DNA from: Chara braunii
Taxonomy: Eukaryota; Streptophyta; Charophyceae; Charales; Characeae
Assembly (NCBI GenBank): GCA_003427395.1
Contig: BFEA01000006.1
Span: 848,121 to 880,032 of the forward strand
Direction: 5' to 3'
Length of the DNA stretch: 31,912 bases
This document shows positions 18,731-28,344 of the stretch, one piece after another; position 1 is the first letter of the stretch, and each line of letters starts with the position of its first letter. The position numbers and the translations under genes were made by a program. The notes beneath the pieces are model-generated. The model had not been told where the DNA came from. It was given only the letters and a program-made list of their open reading frames with translations, and made no database searches.

Positions 18731-20516
18731 GGGCCTGAGAAGACCCTAGAGGGGCATGTGTAGAGGTCGTGTTTCTCTGGCAGACCTTACAACTGCGAAC
18801 ATACTCCATGCAGTTGGCCTTCATTCCAGGCCATATGTACGCGCGCATGAGGTTGGCTAAAGTCTTTTGCCAACCAAAATGTCCCTCGATGTTGTGGCAT
18901 TCCCCTAGAATCAGACTACGAATCTCCTCACTGTTAGGAACATACAACTGGTCAACTACGTTAGTCTTCTCAAATAATAGTCCTTTCGTAGTGCGGTAGT
19001 CTGGTTTGGACTCAGGGGCCTCCTTTACTCTCTTGAGGAGGTCCCTATCGATAGGGTCTTGCGCATACGCCTCTTTACCTTTCTGTTGCAGGTCTCTCCC
19101 TATATCCAAATAATGAACTATGGCTCCAAAGTAGTCAACTCTCCTACTTAGAGCGTCTGCAACTACATTGTGCTTCCCTTTTACTGGCTTGAGCTCAAAA
19201 TCATATTGGTCTAACTTTGCGGCCCACCTCGTAAGCTTAGGTGTCATCTTGGCCTGAGTCTTCAGCCACCTTAACGTCTCGTGGTCTGAATATACTTGAA
19301 AGTGCCTCCCAAGCAAGTAATGCTTCCAGTGTTCCAGTGCTTGCCTGAGAGCGTAGAGTTCCCTTTCGTATGTGGATGTTGCTACATTCTCTGAAGGCAT
19401 CCTAGCAGACATGAACTCTACGGGTCCATATCCACTGCCATCGTTTTGCTGTAATACAACACCTATACCATACTGGCTCGCGTCAGTGGTGACGAGGAAA
19501 GGTAAGGACGGATCGGCTACCTTAAGGACTGGATACCCTATCAATGCCTGCTTCAGTTTCTTCATGGCAGATGTGCAGTCCTTGTCCCACTTCCAAAGTG
19601 TTTCTTTCTTCAGCAACCTGCGAAGGGGTGCAGCGATGGTGGAGAAGTTCCTAACAAACTTTCTGTAATAATTAGCTAGGCTTAAGAACGACCGCAACTC
19701 TGTCAACGTGCGGGGCGTAGGCCAATCTCTAATCGCTGCGACCTTGTTATCTTCTGGCTTAATGCTGTCTCCGTCTAAGATATGGCGTATATACAAAACT
19801 TGTGTCTTTGCCCATTCGCACTGCTTTGCATTGATCTTGAAGTTGGCATCTCTCAGCTTCTCCAAGACTTGCCTCAGATGACCCTCACGCTCCTGGAGGG
19901 TCCTACTGAACACTAGAATATCATCTTAGTAGACTACTACAAACCTGTCTTACCATGGCCTAAACAAGTCATTCATACAACGCTGAAAAGTTGCTGGCGT
20001 GTTGGTTAGTCCAAAGGGCATAACTATAAACTCGTAGTGCCCATATCTAGTCCGGAACGCGGTCTTATACTGATCGTCAGGATGCACCTTTATCTGATGA
20101 TATCCGGACTTCAGATCTATATTCGAAAAATACTTGCAACCCGGGTGATCTAATACGTCATCTATACGGGGCAGTGGCTTCGCATTCTTCACTGTGATAG
20201 CATTGAGACCCCTATAGTCAATGCACATTCTAAGCTCTCCCTCCTTCTTGGGGACAAACAGAACAGGTGCTCCAAATGGAGACGAATTGGGCCTAATCCA
20301 ACCCTTCTCTAAGAGTTCATCTAACTGCGTGCGCAGCTCCTCCAACGCCCGAGGGGACATCTTGTACACTGGTCCTTTAGGAGTCCTCCACTGGTCTTTT
20401 AGGAGTCCTACTGCCAGGCTCTGTCTCAATGCGATGTTGGATAGGCCGCGGGACTACCCCTGTTGGCGGCTTAGCTAAATCTGTGTACTCTTCCAACGTC
20501 TTGGCAATAGCGGGAT
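18717..20516 (-). pseudogene. pol: G2 reverse transcriptase, RNase H and integrase zinc finger
   Basis: RT begins after the protease with a frame change near 20516 and another near 20425. Seen in order: [42 protein letters not shown] (catalytic Asp), [13 protein letters not shown], then the catalytic box, which reads Tyr-stop-Asp-Asp. The stops are TAA at 19952-19950 and TAA at 19928-19926, the second lying inside the YxDD motif; both fit a TTA leucine codon changed by one base. From there to 18717 the frame is open: the RNase H with TDASQYGIGVVL, YERELYAL and YSDHETLRW, the ADALSRR motif, and the integrase zinc finger (CHNIEGHFGW ... CKVCQRN). All RNase H catalytic residues look present. Two nonsense changes and one shift are the only breaks in about 1.7 kb, so this was a fairly recent casualty. 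Confidence 0.92.
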
Positions 20517-21080
20517 CTATGGGCTTTTCTTCTTTAGGCTCGGTAACTGGTAGGTTATAAAAACCTGTTCTTCTAGCTGCTCCTCCTTCACTAGCCTCGC
20601 GAATGCAGGAGCGCTAAGACAACAATGTGCCAGGGAGTTGTCTACTCCTGACACATGGAACAAAGGGACAGTCTTAACCCCGCCTGACGGACTAGGGAGC
20701 CTGCACTCGTGCTCTCTCAGAAGGAGTGTGGCCCCTACTGCCTCTCCCCATTCCAATTCTAGGACTATGTCGAAGGGGACGTTGTCCTCTACGAGGAGAG
20801 TCAGGGAATGGAGAACTGTCTCCACCTTTCCATCTTTTTCCAGGCGGAAGTACGCCTGAACTCCCTCTATGTAATCCTCTACTTGCATTGTGTGGTTATC
20901 TGCGAGGATGCTTACTATGGGGTCTGCTAACTTTCGGACTTTCAATCCGAACTTTAACTTTTGCAGCGCCTTTCTACTGATGTAGCTGCGAGTGGCCCCA
21001 CTATCTACGAGGGCCCTCTCTCTGCTCCTAAAGACTTCTACGTCTACTAGTACCAGTTGTCCTCTACTTTCTTTCTTCAT
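20517..21080 (-). pseudogene. G2 retropepsin-like protease domain
   Basis: An open stretch of 187 codons. ALVDSGATRSYIS carries the catalytic Asp of the DSGA motif (codon about 21005-21003), and DNVPFDIVLELEW near the end of the domain matches the conserved second half of gypsy proteases. It lies between gag and RT as expected for Ty3/gypsy order. Its start is not a natural one, because the domain would be released from a longer Gag-Pol, and the frame breaks at both sides. The residues themselves look intact, but I class it as part of a dead polyprotein. Confidence 0.85.
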
Positions 21081-21086
21081 CTTGGC

Positions 21087-23310
21087 CTAGGCGGGCATCC
21101 CCTCCTTTAGCTCATCAGCCACGCCTGTGAGGGAGGTGCCTAAAGAGACTCTGATACATGCAGTCTCTAGACAACTATCTAGGCACCGACCTACAACCTT
21201 TGCCATAGGCGCATGTGGTGTGGGAGTTTTTTGTCGGCTTGCGCTCGTTTCCCCACATGGCCTTATGGTAGGGGCGATTGCAACCCCTACCGGCGGCTGC
21301 CTTTTGACCCCTGGGCAGCCCAACGGGGCTCTCTATACTTTGGACAATATTTGATGATGTGGCCAGGGTCCCGCAATATACGCACTGCCTCTGGTCAACA
21401 CGCTGTTGCCAGGCGTGCTGGTCCAGGCCCAAATCTTCCCAAGGTCGGCCCTGTGGCAGACCTGGGTGCCAACCACTTCTCCTATAGGGTGACCTATTAC
21501 CCCTATTTGGTGACCTATTTCCAAAACGGTTTTGCGGGGGACCTTGACCCTTGCCTCCCGCTTGGCGGTTTCCCCTACCGCCAACCCCCTGATCGCCCTG
21601 GGAACGACCACCTGAGGCCCGGCCCCCTTGGCCCTGGCCTCTACCTCCTCCTTGCAGCCTCCCTCTGGCCACGACAGCAGCGTAAGTCCTCCCCTGGCTA
21701 GAGCTACTGTCCTCTTCCGCTTTTAGTCCCCACTCTATCTGGTCGTAGGGGACTTCATCCATACCACCTTCATCTAACGTAAGGATCAGGTGATCCTTTA
21801 CCTTAACCTGACCCGAGATGGTACGACCTTTCCACTTTTTGCCCTTCTCCAGGTCCTTGTGCCAGAAAGTGGAGACTAACATGGACCGTGCTTCGAATGC
21901 TACCACTTCCCTGCTCGAAGCATCATAGGTCATGGTAGGCTGCTGACTTTTTTCAAAGAAATGCCCGCGTAACTGTTCGGGCATAGCGCGGTAGAAGAGA
22001 TTGACCAACTGGGTCTCAGTGACCCCATGGTCAGGGACGGCGACCAGCTCATCCATAACGCCTGGCACTCCACTGGCGAGAATGGATGGTTTGCAGTTTA
22101 TCTGAGGCTTTGATACTACGGGTAACATCTGCAAACCGTTCCCTCAATAATTTAAGGAAATCGCTGAGAGGGGTGAACGCTGAAGCGAGAATGGATGGTT
22201 TGCAGTTTATCTGAGGCTTTGACACTACGGGTAACATCTGCAAACCGTTCCCTCAATGATTTAAGGAAATCGCTGAGAGGGGTGAATGTTGAATATGCAA
22301 CTACGTCATCGTTGCAATTGGCGGCGCGACACAAAGAATGGATGAAAGTTGCTGCTTCCTCCCTAAGCGTGGATAGCTATCAGGACGTGTTCGTCCGGAG
22401 CGACCTTCTGCAAGTGCACGTACGTTTTAATGTTGGCCTCCCAATTGTCGGGGAACTTCACTTTAACAGGCTCTCTATGAGGACGTGATTCCTCCTCCTT
22501 GGGTGCGGCCAGCCTGGCGCCCTCTATGGCGCCCGTGCGATAACGCTTTGTGCTCTCTAGGCGGACCTTCACCTCTGAGCCCACCTGCATCACCAACTCA
22601 CGTGTGAAGTCCCTGAATCCCAGTCGTATAAACCGCAGGGCTATGTCCTGACTCCTAACAAATTGATACTGCTCTTTGTGGACCTGCGCTAGGCGCTCGA
22701 TGTTCCTCGCCATGACCTGAACCTTTCCCAATAGGTCCGCCTGCGCCTCCATCTGCGCTCTCTGTTTCTTTACTTCTTCCAATTCCCTTGCCGCTTGACT
22801 CACTGCTTCCACTCTTCTTTTCCTTTCCCTCATCAGCCGCAACTTCCAAACCATCCTCTTCTCATCTTCGATTGTCTGCCGCTTGAGTGGATCTTCCTCT
22901 GCATCCGACTCTTTCATGGACGCCTCCTGCTCTTCCCTGGGTACATACATCAATGCCTCCTCCTCTTCTCCCAGGGAAAGATTGGCCATCCATTCCGTAA
23001 TCTTCGCATCCAACGGATCTTCCTTGACACCATTGGATTCCCCTTTTTGCTTGGTTCTTCTCCTCTGCAGTGGCTGCTTCTCTACCTCTTCTTCGGCCTC
23101 TACTGCTCGAAGTTTTTCTTCCTCCTCCTTTTGCAACCTCTCCATTTCCCTTGCCATCTCCTCCTCAATCTTCTTCTTCTTCGCCGCCTGTTCTTCCAGC
23201 AAGGCCTTCTTATTGGCCTCCTCTCTTCTCTCATTTAGGATGGCGGCGGCTTTCGCCTCCTGTGCTTCTGTGTAAGGGGAGGTGCTCGTTTCGGTACGCG
23301 TGTCAACCAT
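21087..23310 (-). pseudogene. gag: G2 gag remnant (coiled coil, RGG-rich part, CCHC)
   Basis: The start is the ATG at 23310 (MVDTRTETST), in the only frame with the long coiled coil. The first open part (23310-22363) is strongly helical: Lys/Glu/Ala-rich stretches typical of a coiled coil, then a segment ending EPVKVKFPDNW. A shift near 22365, a 109-bp tandem duplication at 22076-22293 and a shift at its exit break the capsid-like part. Reading resumes at about 22070 through VTETQLVNLFYRAMPEQLRG, the capsid-like C-terminal block. An RG/GGR-rich basic stretch (about 21680-21480) and the zinc knuckle QCVYCG... near 21385 follow; a one-base change inside the knuckle separates CVYCG from the GHIIKYC-like second half. 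RGG-rich nucleocapsid parts bind RNA. Several disruptions make it non-functional. Confidence 0.85.
22076..22293. repeat. 109-bp tandem duplication inside G2 gag
   Basis: GCGAGAATGGATGGTTTGCA starts at 22076 and again at 22185. The two copies differ at only about two to four positions. As 109 is not a multiple of three, it throws the gag frame off. Confidence 0.95.
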
Positions 23311-23969
23311 GGTGAAAGACAACCAAGTGACGGTTCCACTCCACACCACTTAGACTCTCCCCCTAACTGACTCAACTTGAGACCGACTCGATCTAAGGAC
23401 CACGGGTAGCCCTACTCAGCCCACGCGGGTTTGGTCAACGAGGCGCTATCCTTCATGCACAGAGTCCTATCACCTGGACATAAGAGACTCAATGCAGAAA
23501 CAAGAGACAGACAGACTCAGACTCAGCAAGTACCATAGGGTGAGTGCACATCCATAGGGCGAGGGGATAGGCTAAGGGCTTGGCGAGATTATACCAACTC
23601 CAGCTTGGTCAAAATCATAGTCAACAGCTCCAGTCAATGCCTTGGTCAACTCTTGGTCAATGCGGTCAAACCTTGGTCAACGCTCCGGTCAACACCCGGT
23701 CAACTCTTAAGTCAGCTATGGCTGCCAGCACTTTCTTCCTCGCCAACTTCCCTTCTCTTCACCTTCTTCACCTTTCTTCTATCTTGCCCCTTTCTTCTTC
23801 CTTTCTTGTTTTTTTTTTTTTTCACCCTCGGCTTTGTCTGTCTTCAACATCGTTGTCCCTTCTTCCTTCTTCCCCGGCTTCTTCCTTCTTCCCCAGCTAT
23901 GTCTCCTCCTTCCTCCTTCATCACTCCGTGCTCGAGCTCCGCGGCTATGGCCGCCACTTCCTCCAGACT
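23311..23969 (-). other. G2 leader or 5' LTR remnant
   Basis: About 660 bp upstream of the G2 gag start with no gene. It holds the TTGAC cluster (23605-23704), a purine-rich tract on the minus strand (about 23720-23930), and ends abruptly where the G3 LTR begins. It does not match the G2 3' LTR candidate, so I take it as untranslated leader or as an LTR part not represented there. Confidence 0.5.
23605..23704 (-). promoter_or_regulatory. Cluster of nine W-box-core (TTGAC) motifs
   Basis: Nine GTCAA (TTGAC on the minus strand) occur in 100 bp, most as TTGACC or TTGACT, spaced roughly 8-16 bp. TTGAC(C/T) is the core bound by plant WRKY factors. Position upstream of the G2 gag suggests a stress-responsive enhancer of G2, but the cluster could also be a simple degenerate repeat. 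Confidence 0.5.
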
Positions 23970-24470
23970 CTGTGGCATAATCTGTACCACACGGGCCCAG
24001 CCGAGCCCGACAAGGTAGACTTAAGGGTCTGTAGGTGTAGGGCCTATTTCGTTTCAGCCTAAAAGCCTGAAAACGAGGGCCTACAGGCCCAGTGTCGTTT
24101 CAGCCTGAAAGCCTGAAAACAAGGGCCTACAGGCCGCGTCGTTTCAGCCTAAAACAGGGCCCTCCAGGGCCTGAGTCTTTTCAGCCTGAAACGGAGGGCC
24201 ATTTTCAGGCCCTCATAAGATCGACCTGCCCTGAAACTTAGGCACCAGACCAGGGTTTTAGCACAGGCCATTTTGGGCCTGTTTTCAAGACAACCTTTGG
24301 TTGAACTTCAACGCCAGGGTCTGGCACGTTTTGGCATTGGCAAGAGCAGCCTCCTGGACGGACGAGCACTATATGAGACTGGCCCGCCCTGCAGGCTGCA
24401 GGCAGTCACGAGGCAGTTCCTAGGAACTTCCCAGGCACTTCACGTGCAGGAGGCAGGAGGTAGTCTTCAG
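23970..24470 (+). repeat. G3 5' LTR (part that can be aligned with the 3' LTR)
   Basis: Starts TGTGG...CCACA, an inverted pair right at the LTR tip. The alignment with 31419-31912 is continuous to the window edge, so the LTR is at least 494 bp and its true right end lies somewhere before the gag start. Within U3 about 50-bp imperfect repeats (24045-24215) of the type GTTTCAGCCT.AAA...GGGCC occur, with GGGCCTACAGGCCC palindromes. A 4-bp deletion and single changes separate it from the 3' copy. Confidence 0.9.
24370..24375 (+). promoter_or_regulatory. Probable TATA box in the G3 5' LTR
   Basis: ACTATATGAG here corresponds to ACTATATATGAC at 31817-31828 in the 3' LTR. It lies about 400 bp from the LTR start, a usual place for the U3 promoter; transcription would start roughly 30 bp downstream. 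Confidence 0.5.
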
Positions 24471-24680
24471 GATGCGGCAGCACTCTGGAGGAGCGCTGCA
24501 GTAGTAGTAGCGTTTGCAGTAGTCTTCAGCGCTGGGGGCTAGCAGGAGCTAGAGTAGCGTTGGAAAGAGAGAGAGAGCGATGGTTGGCGGAGGCCAGGGA
24601 GACTTACCTGTGGCGCCATAGCTCCAGCTTCGTCTTCGAGGTACCTGCAACAAGGCGCCACCTTCACAGGTTAGTACCGG

Positions 24681-24689
<9 letters not shown>

Positions 24690-24736
<47 letters not shown>
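24690..24736. repeat. (GA)n microsatellite in the G3 LTR or leader
   Basis: About 23 GA units preceded by a short CA run. Confidence 0.95.
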
Positions 24737-24741
<5 letters not shown>

Positions 24742-25344
24742 CTTCTTCCTCTTCTAAGTCCACCATCGCTTCCTCACCCTCTCGCTACCTGACTTCTCAG
24801 TATCTGCAGGCTATGAGAGAGAGAGGGATTTGTGACTTTGGGATTTACGATATATGGATCCAGACTCGACATTGGGATTCAGACATTTGACGAGGGATTG
24901 TTTGGGACTGTACCGAAGACTTGGTGTTGACGACATTTCCATCTTCCCCTCTTCTTCGTCTAACCCCCCTCTTCTTCGCCTGTGTATAGTTGGGGACTGG
25001 TGCATTCTTCCTGTGTGAGCGCCAGGCCCCTTCACACCATGGAATGATGATGATGTATGTTTGGTCTGCATGGCAACATTGATTGTTTGGATCATTGGTA
25101 TTTAAGGCTTCCGCTGTGTTATCTTGTAATTTGTGAGAGAGGTCGGTTCTTGTTCTGGTCTGTACCGTTACGGTATGCGACAGTTTGAGCGGACCTCTCA
25201 ATCAGAGGATCCGCCCAGTCAAGTAGCCAGCTTGCTTGATCTACTGATTGTAGAATGATTGATTGATCGATTGTTTTTATTAGTAAATCAAGGAGGACTT
25301 CGTCAAATCTCTGCAATTTTTTTTTTTTTTTTTCTCTCGTAACA

Positions 25345-25565
25345 AATATCTGAAAATTTCTGATAATCGCATTTCGCTTTATCTGGAAATTTCTGATATT
25401 AGCATTTCGTTTTATCTGAAAAGTTCTGATATTAGCATTTCGTTTTCACACAATAAATATCTGAAAATTTCTGATGGTAGCATGTAGTTTCTCTAATATT
25501 AGCATCCGAAAATTTCTGATATTACTATTTATAGCCAAAAATTTCTGATGTTAGCATCTCGTTTT
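25345..25565. repeat. Degenerate ~31-bp AT-rich tandem repeat
   Basis: Seven or so units with AAATTTCTGATATTAGCAT followed by TTCGTTTT, interrupted in places. It lies in the G3 leader or LTR. Confidence 0.85.
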
Positions 25566-25916
25566 TCTGGGCATACAGGTTAACAGGGAGATTGTCATAT
25601 TATCGGAAACTGGATTTATTCTTTTCTGAAAATCGAATCTCTATCCTATGTTCGAACAATTTTTTTTTTGAAAGACGAAATATTACGAAGCCTTGCCTAG
25701 ATCTTACTCTTAGCACTACTCTGTAAAATGCCTCACTGTTAGCAGATCGACAGATATACAAAAAAAAAAAAAGAAAAAAAAAGGGGGGTGATTCTCTTCC
25801 TTTATTTTTTATTTTTATTCTGTTGATTAGGACCGGGAGGAAAGTGCAGTTTGGTTGGTTACCTTCCTGCGTTTTCCCTCCCACCCAACCCTTTTTGCCT
25901 ACATTCCCGTTTTGGT

Positions 25917-26050
25917 AAGTGCCACGTCGGCAGTGCCACGGTAGCAGCAGTGCCACGTCAGCAGTGCCATGACAGCAGCAGTGCCACGTCAGCAGCAGTG
26001 CCACGTCAGCAGTACCACGACAGCAGCAGGGCCACATCAGCAGTACCTCG
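25917..26050. repeat. GCCACGTCAGCAG-type short tandem repeat
   Basis: Units of 15-18 bp, AGTGCCACGTCAGC with interspersed GACAGCAGC, repeated about eight times. Some units contain the ACGT core of plant G-box-like sites, though repetition alone may explain this. Confidence 0.85.
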
Positions 26051-26162
26051 TCATTGAACAGCTAACTGCAGCTTATGCTCCGGCGCAGCAAACGCATCGC
26101 AGCACGTGAACGGCGGGCAGCCGCAGTGGAACAGCAGCTACCCTTGCCCCACCCCTCTGCAA

Positions 26163-27741
26163 TGGATGCTCAGGGCGACCCCACGGTGGACAATGCCGCA
26201 TCCGGCAGTCCACGCGAGGCGTGCAGCTCGAACCCCCTTTAACAGGTGGGTTCCACTGCGACACCTGCGGGAGCCCTCGATGCGGCGCCAGTCCGGGAGC
26301 AAGGAGAGACCATGATGGCCTTCCTGGCCCGCCTGGACACCTACATGCAACAAGTACGAGAGGAACAGCAACGCGAGGCGGCAGCCGAAACGGCACGCCT
26401 CAACGCCATTGCACGCGATGCGGAGCAACGGCGCCGGAAGCACGCTGAAGCAGCTGCCAACCATAACAAAGCTCGAAAAGATGCCGCATCTGTCCTCATG
26501 CAGCAGGAAGCCGCTCATTCCGCGGCACTCCAAGCATGGAATGTTGATCCGGCGGAGACGACGGAACCAACTGCGGAGGAGCAGACCAAGTCAGCCCTCG
26601 CCAACATGATGCACCGAGTCATCCTCACTTGTAATTGGCAACAAGTAGAGCTGGCTCGGCAGGCACGTACCATTGCTGAGTATGAGGAGACTCTCAAGGG
26701 CCTCCATGCCCGCCTTGATGTGCTGGAGAAGGATGACGTGCCGCACAGGCACACGTCATCGTCAAGCATTGATCCATCGATCCACGAGGTGGAAGAACGA
26801 ATGGATCATCTAGTGGCGCTCGTTGGAAATTTGAACAGTTTCCGACAACCGTCGATCATCAGCCAGCAAATAGCCGCCCTGCAAGCGGAACTGGGTCAGC
26901 TGCAACAGCAACCAATTGGGACGTGCAACAGCCTGATGTCGAAACAATTCAAGATGCCGAAGTTCAACATCGACAGATTTGATGACTACCACAAGGCGGA
27001 CCCCATAAGTTGGTGGCAAGGGTTCACCAACGAGCTCTCGAAGTCTCTAAGCTTTACACCAAGATCACTTGGGAGGCCATGACCGAGAAGTGGCGGAAAC
27101 GCTTCATCGTCTGCGACGCTCAAGGCAAAGGCGTGAACCGGATCTCCAGCATGCACCAAGGCAGCCAGCCAACATGCGAATGGCTAACCGAATGGCAGAA
27201 ACTTGTGACGATTCCGAATCTGGACATACTGTTCGTACATCTTCGTCACGAATTCTTCCAACGGTCGGTTGACGCATTGAGCATGGCCCTTGGGGAGTGC
27301 AGTGTGTACACAGACTTTGACCAGATTGTGGATAAGGCGCGTGAAGTCATCCAAACAAATCGATGGGCCGCCAACGAGTGGCGAATTCGACCAAATTTTG
27401 TGGAAAAGGGCAAAGGCCCGCGGTCGCAGCAAGTCGCTGCTGTCCAATGCAATGGACAAGAGGACGACCAGGCGCTGACTCACGAGTCTAGTGAAGGAGG
27501 CGGAGTCAACGCCCTTCCGCCAAGACGCAACAACAAGAAGAAAAAGGCAAAATCTGCGTCAACAACGGAAGCCGGACAGTCGAATGAGCCGTGGAAGAAG
27601 TTCAGCCTCACGGAGGAGCAATTCAAGCTCCGCCAGAGGTGGAACTGTTGCTATTGGTGCAACAGCACTAAGCACACGACGTCGCAATGCCCTGACAAAG
27701 GCAAAGAAGACGTTCGTCCACGACAAAGCTCGGGAAACTGA
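26163..27741 (+). pseudogene. gag: G3 gag remnant with CCHC zinc knuckle
   Basis: The likely start is the ATG at 26163 (MDAQGDPTVDN), whose frame ends at 26239; a shift then leads to the long frame from 26243. That frame encodes an Ala/Glu/Arg-rich helical N-terminal part (coiled-coil type, about 26310-26560), a second helical part with KGLHARLDVLEKDD, and MPKFNIDRFDDYHKADPISWW, a block typical of this group's capsid. Near 27040 the frame changes, probably with some sequence lost, into 27010-27741 (ITWEAMTEKWRKRF ... LSMALGE). A Lys-rich NNKKKKAKS patch follows, then a proper knuckle CYWCNSTKHTTSQC (C-X2-C-X4-H-X4-C, about 27649-27690). The stop is at 27739-27741. Role: particle formation and RNA packaging. 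Confidence 0.82.
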
Positions 27742-28344
27742 GCTCCACGGGAAGTGAGGCGACTCCACTTCCTACTCCGCTGGACACAGTTGCCTTGCTA
27801 GCAACTTCCTCCACGTCCGGGGAACATGCGTATGTTGCCAGTCTTCACGAAGGTTATGAAGACTATGCTATCCAGCTGGTCCCGCCGTTGGACCAACCTC
27901 TCCACGTGCAAGAGTCATATGCGTGCGCGACTTCAACACCATCGCCAAGTGAACCAGCATCCTCGTCGACACTATTCGGGGACTCGTCGATATGGTCTAG
28001 ACTTGAGGAGCTCGACCCATTGACGGTGGAGGACTTCCAATGGTTGCCGCTTCCCCCATCTGGTTCCTTGCTGAAGCCGCATTGCAACGCCCTAATGGCG
28101 GAACTACGCACCTACTTGCACGCTGCAGTACCAGCTCCGTTGATGGAAGACGGAGTAGCGGTTGTTGACCTTCACGAGTACATTGCGAAGATTGACCACA
28201 GGTACGCCACGCAACGGTACGACAACATCGACGCACTGTTACTCTACGTCCGTATTCATATCGGGAAGGCGACCTGAAGCGCCTTGATTGATTGTGGAGC
28301 TACTCGCAACTACATCAGCCAGGACTTCATGACGCGCGCCGGCC
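27742..28344 (+). pseudogene. G3 linker and protease remnant
   Basis: An open stretch (27795-28277) with no strong similarity that I recognise acts as a linker of acidic, Ser/Pro-rich sequence. After TGA 28275-28277 the same frame gives the protease active site LIDCGATRNYISQDFM, with the catalytic Asp at 28290-28292 intact. The frame shifts again near 28340-28345, and the rest of the domain is read from 28345. It cleaves Gag-Pol in the family. The single in-frame stop just before the domain and the shift inside it would prevent function. Confidence 0.75.

Larger units (their letters stand above)
7424..23969 (-). mobile_element. G2: Ty3/gypsy chromovirus-type retrotransposon, interrupted by copy B and abutted by G3
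   Basis: On the minus strand, gag (from 23310), protease, RT, RNase H, and the integrase zinc finger and first half of the core run down to 18498. The rest of the integrase core, the SH3-like part and the chromodomain run from 8642 to 7752, followed by a probable 3' LTR. The two halves belong together. The first stops just after the second catalytic Asp (DRDTR) and the second starts at FTSQNW, the next block of the same domain. The break carries a CCGG duplication, and dropping the insertion plus one CCGG leaves the frame continuous. The 5' LTR is not visible and presumably lies beyond G3, to the right of the window. Confidence 0.85.
24471..26162 (+). other. G3 remaining LTR and untranslated leader, no gene
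   Basis: About 1.7 kb without a credible gene. It contains a (GA)n run at 24690-24736, T runs near 25318, A runs near 25760, an AATAAA at about 25450, a degenerate ~31-bp repeat (25345-25565), and a GCCACGTCAGCAG-type repeat (25917-26050). The LTR end and primer-binding site must be inside, but I cannot place them. Frames here are short and compositional. Confidence 0.6.

Noticed and set aside
22795-23315. Plus-strand Leu/Ser-rich frames opposite G2 gag
   Set aside because: Mirror of the Lys/Glu-rich coiled coil on the minus strand; no family resemblance.
24610-24625. TGGCGCC as a G3 primer-binding site
   Set aside because: A short match only, and the LTR end cannot be located, so it has no positional support.
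26073-26533. Frames opposite and alongside G3 gag
   Set aside because: Shadow frames of a GC-rich coding region; only the plus-strand gag frame shows the expected helical and capsid-like motifs.
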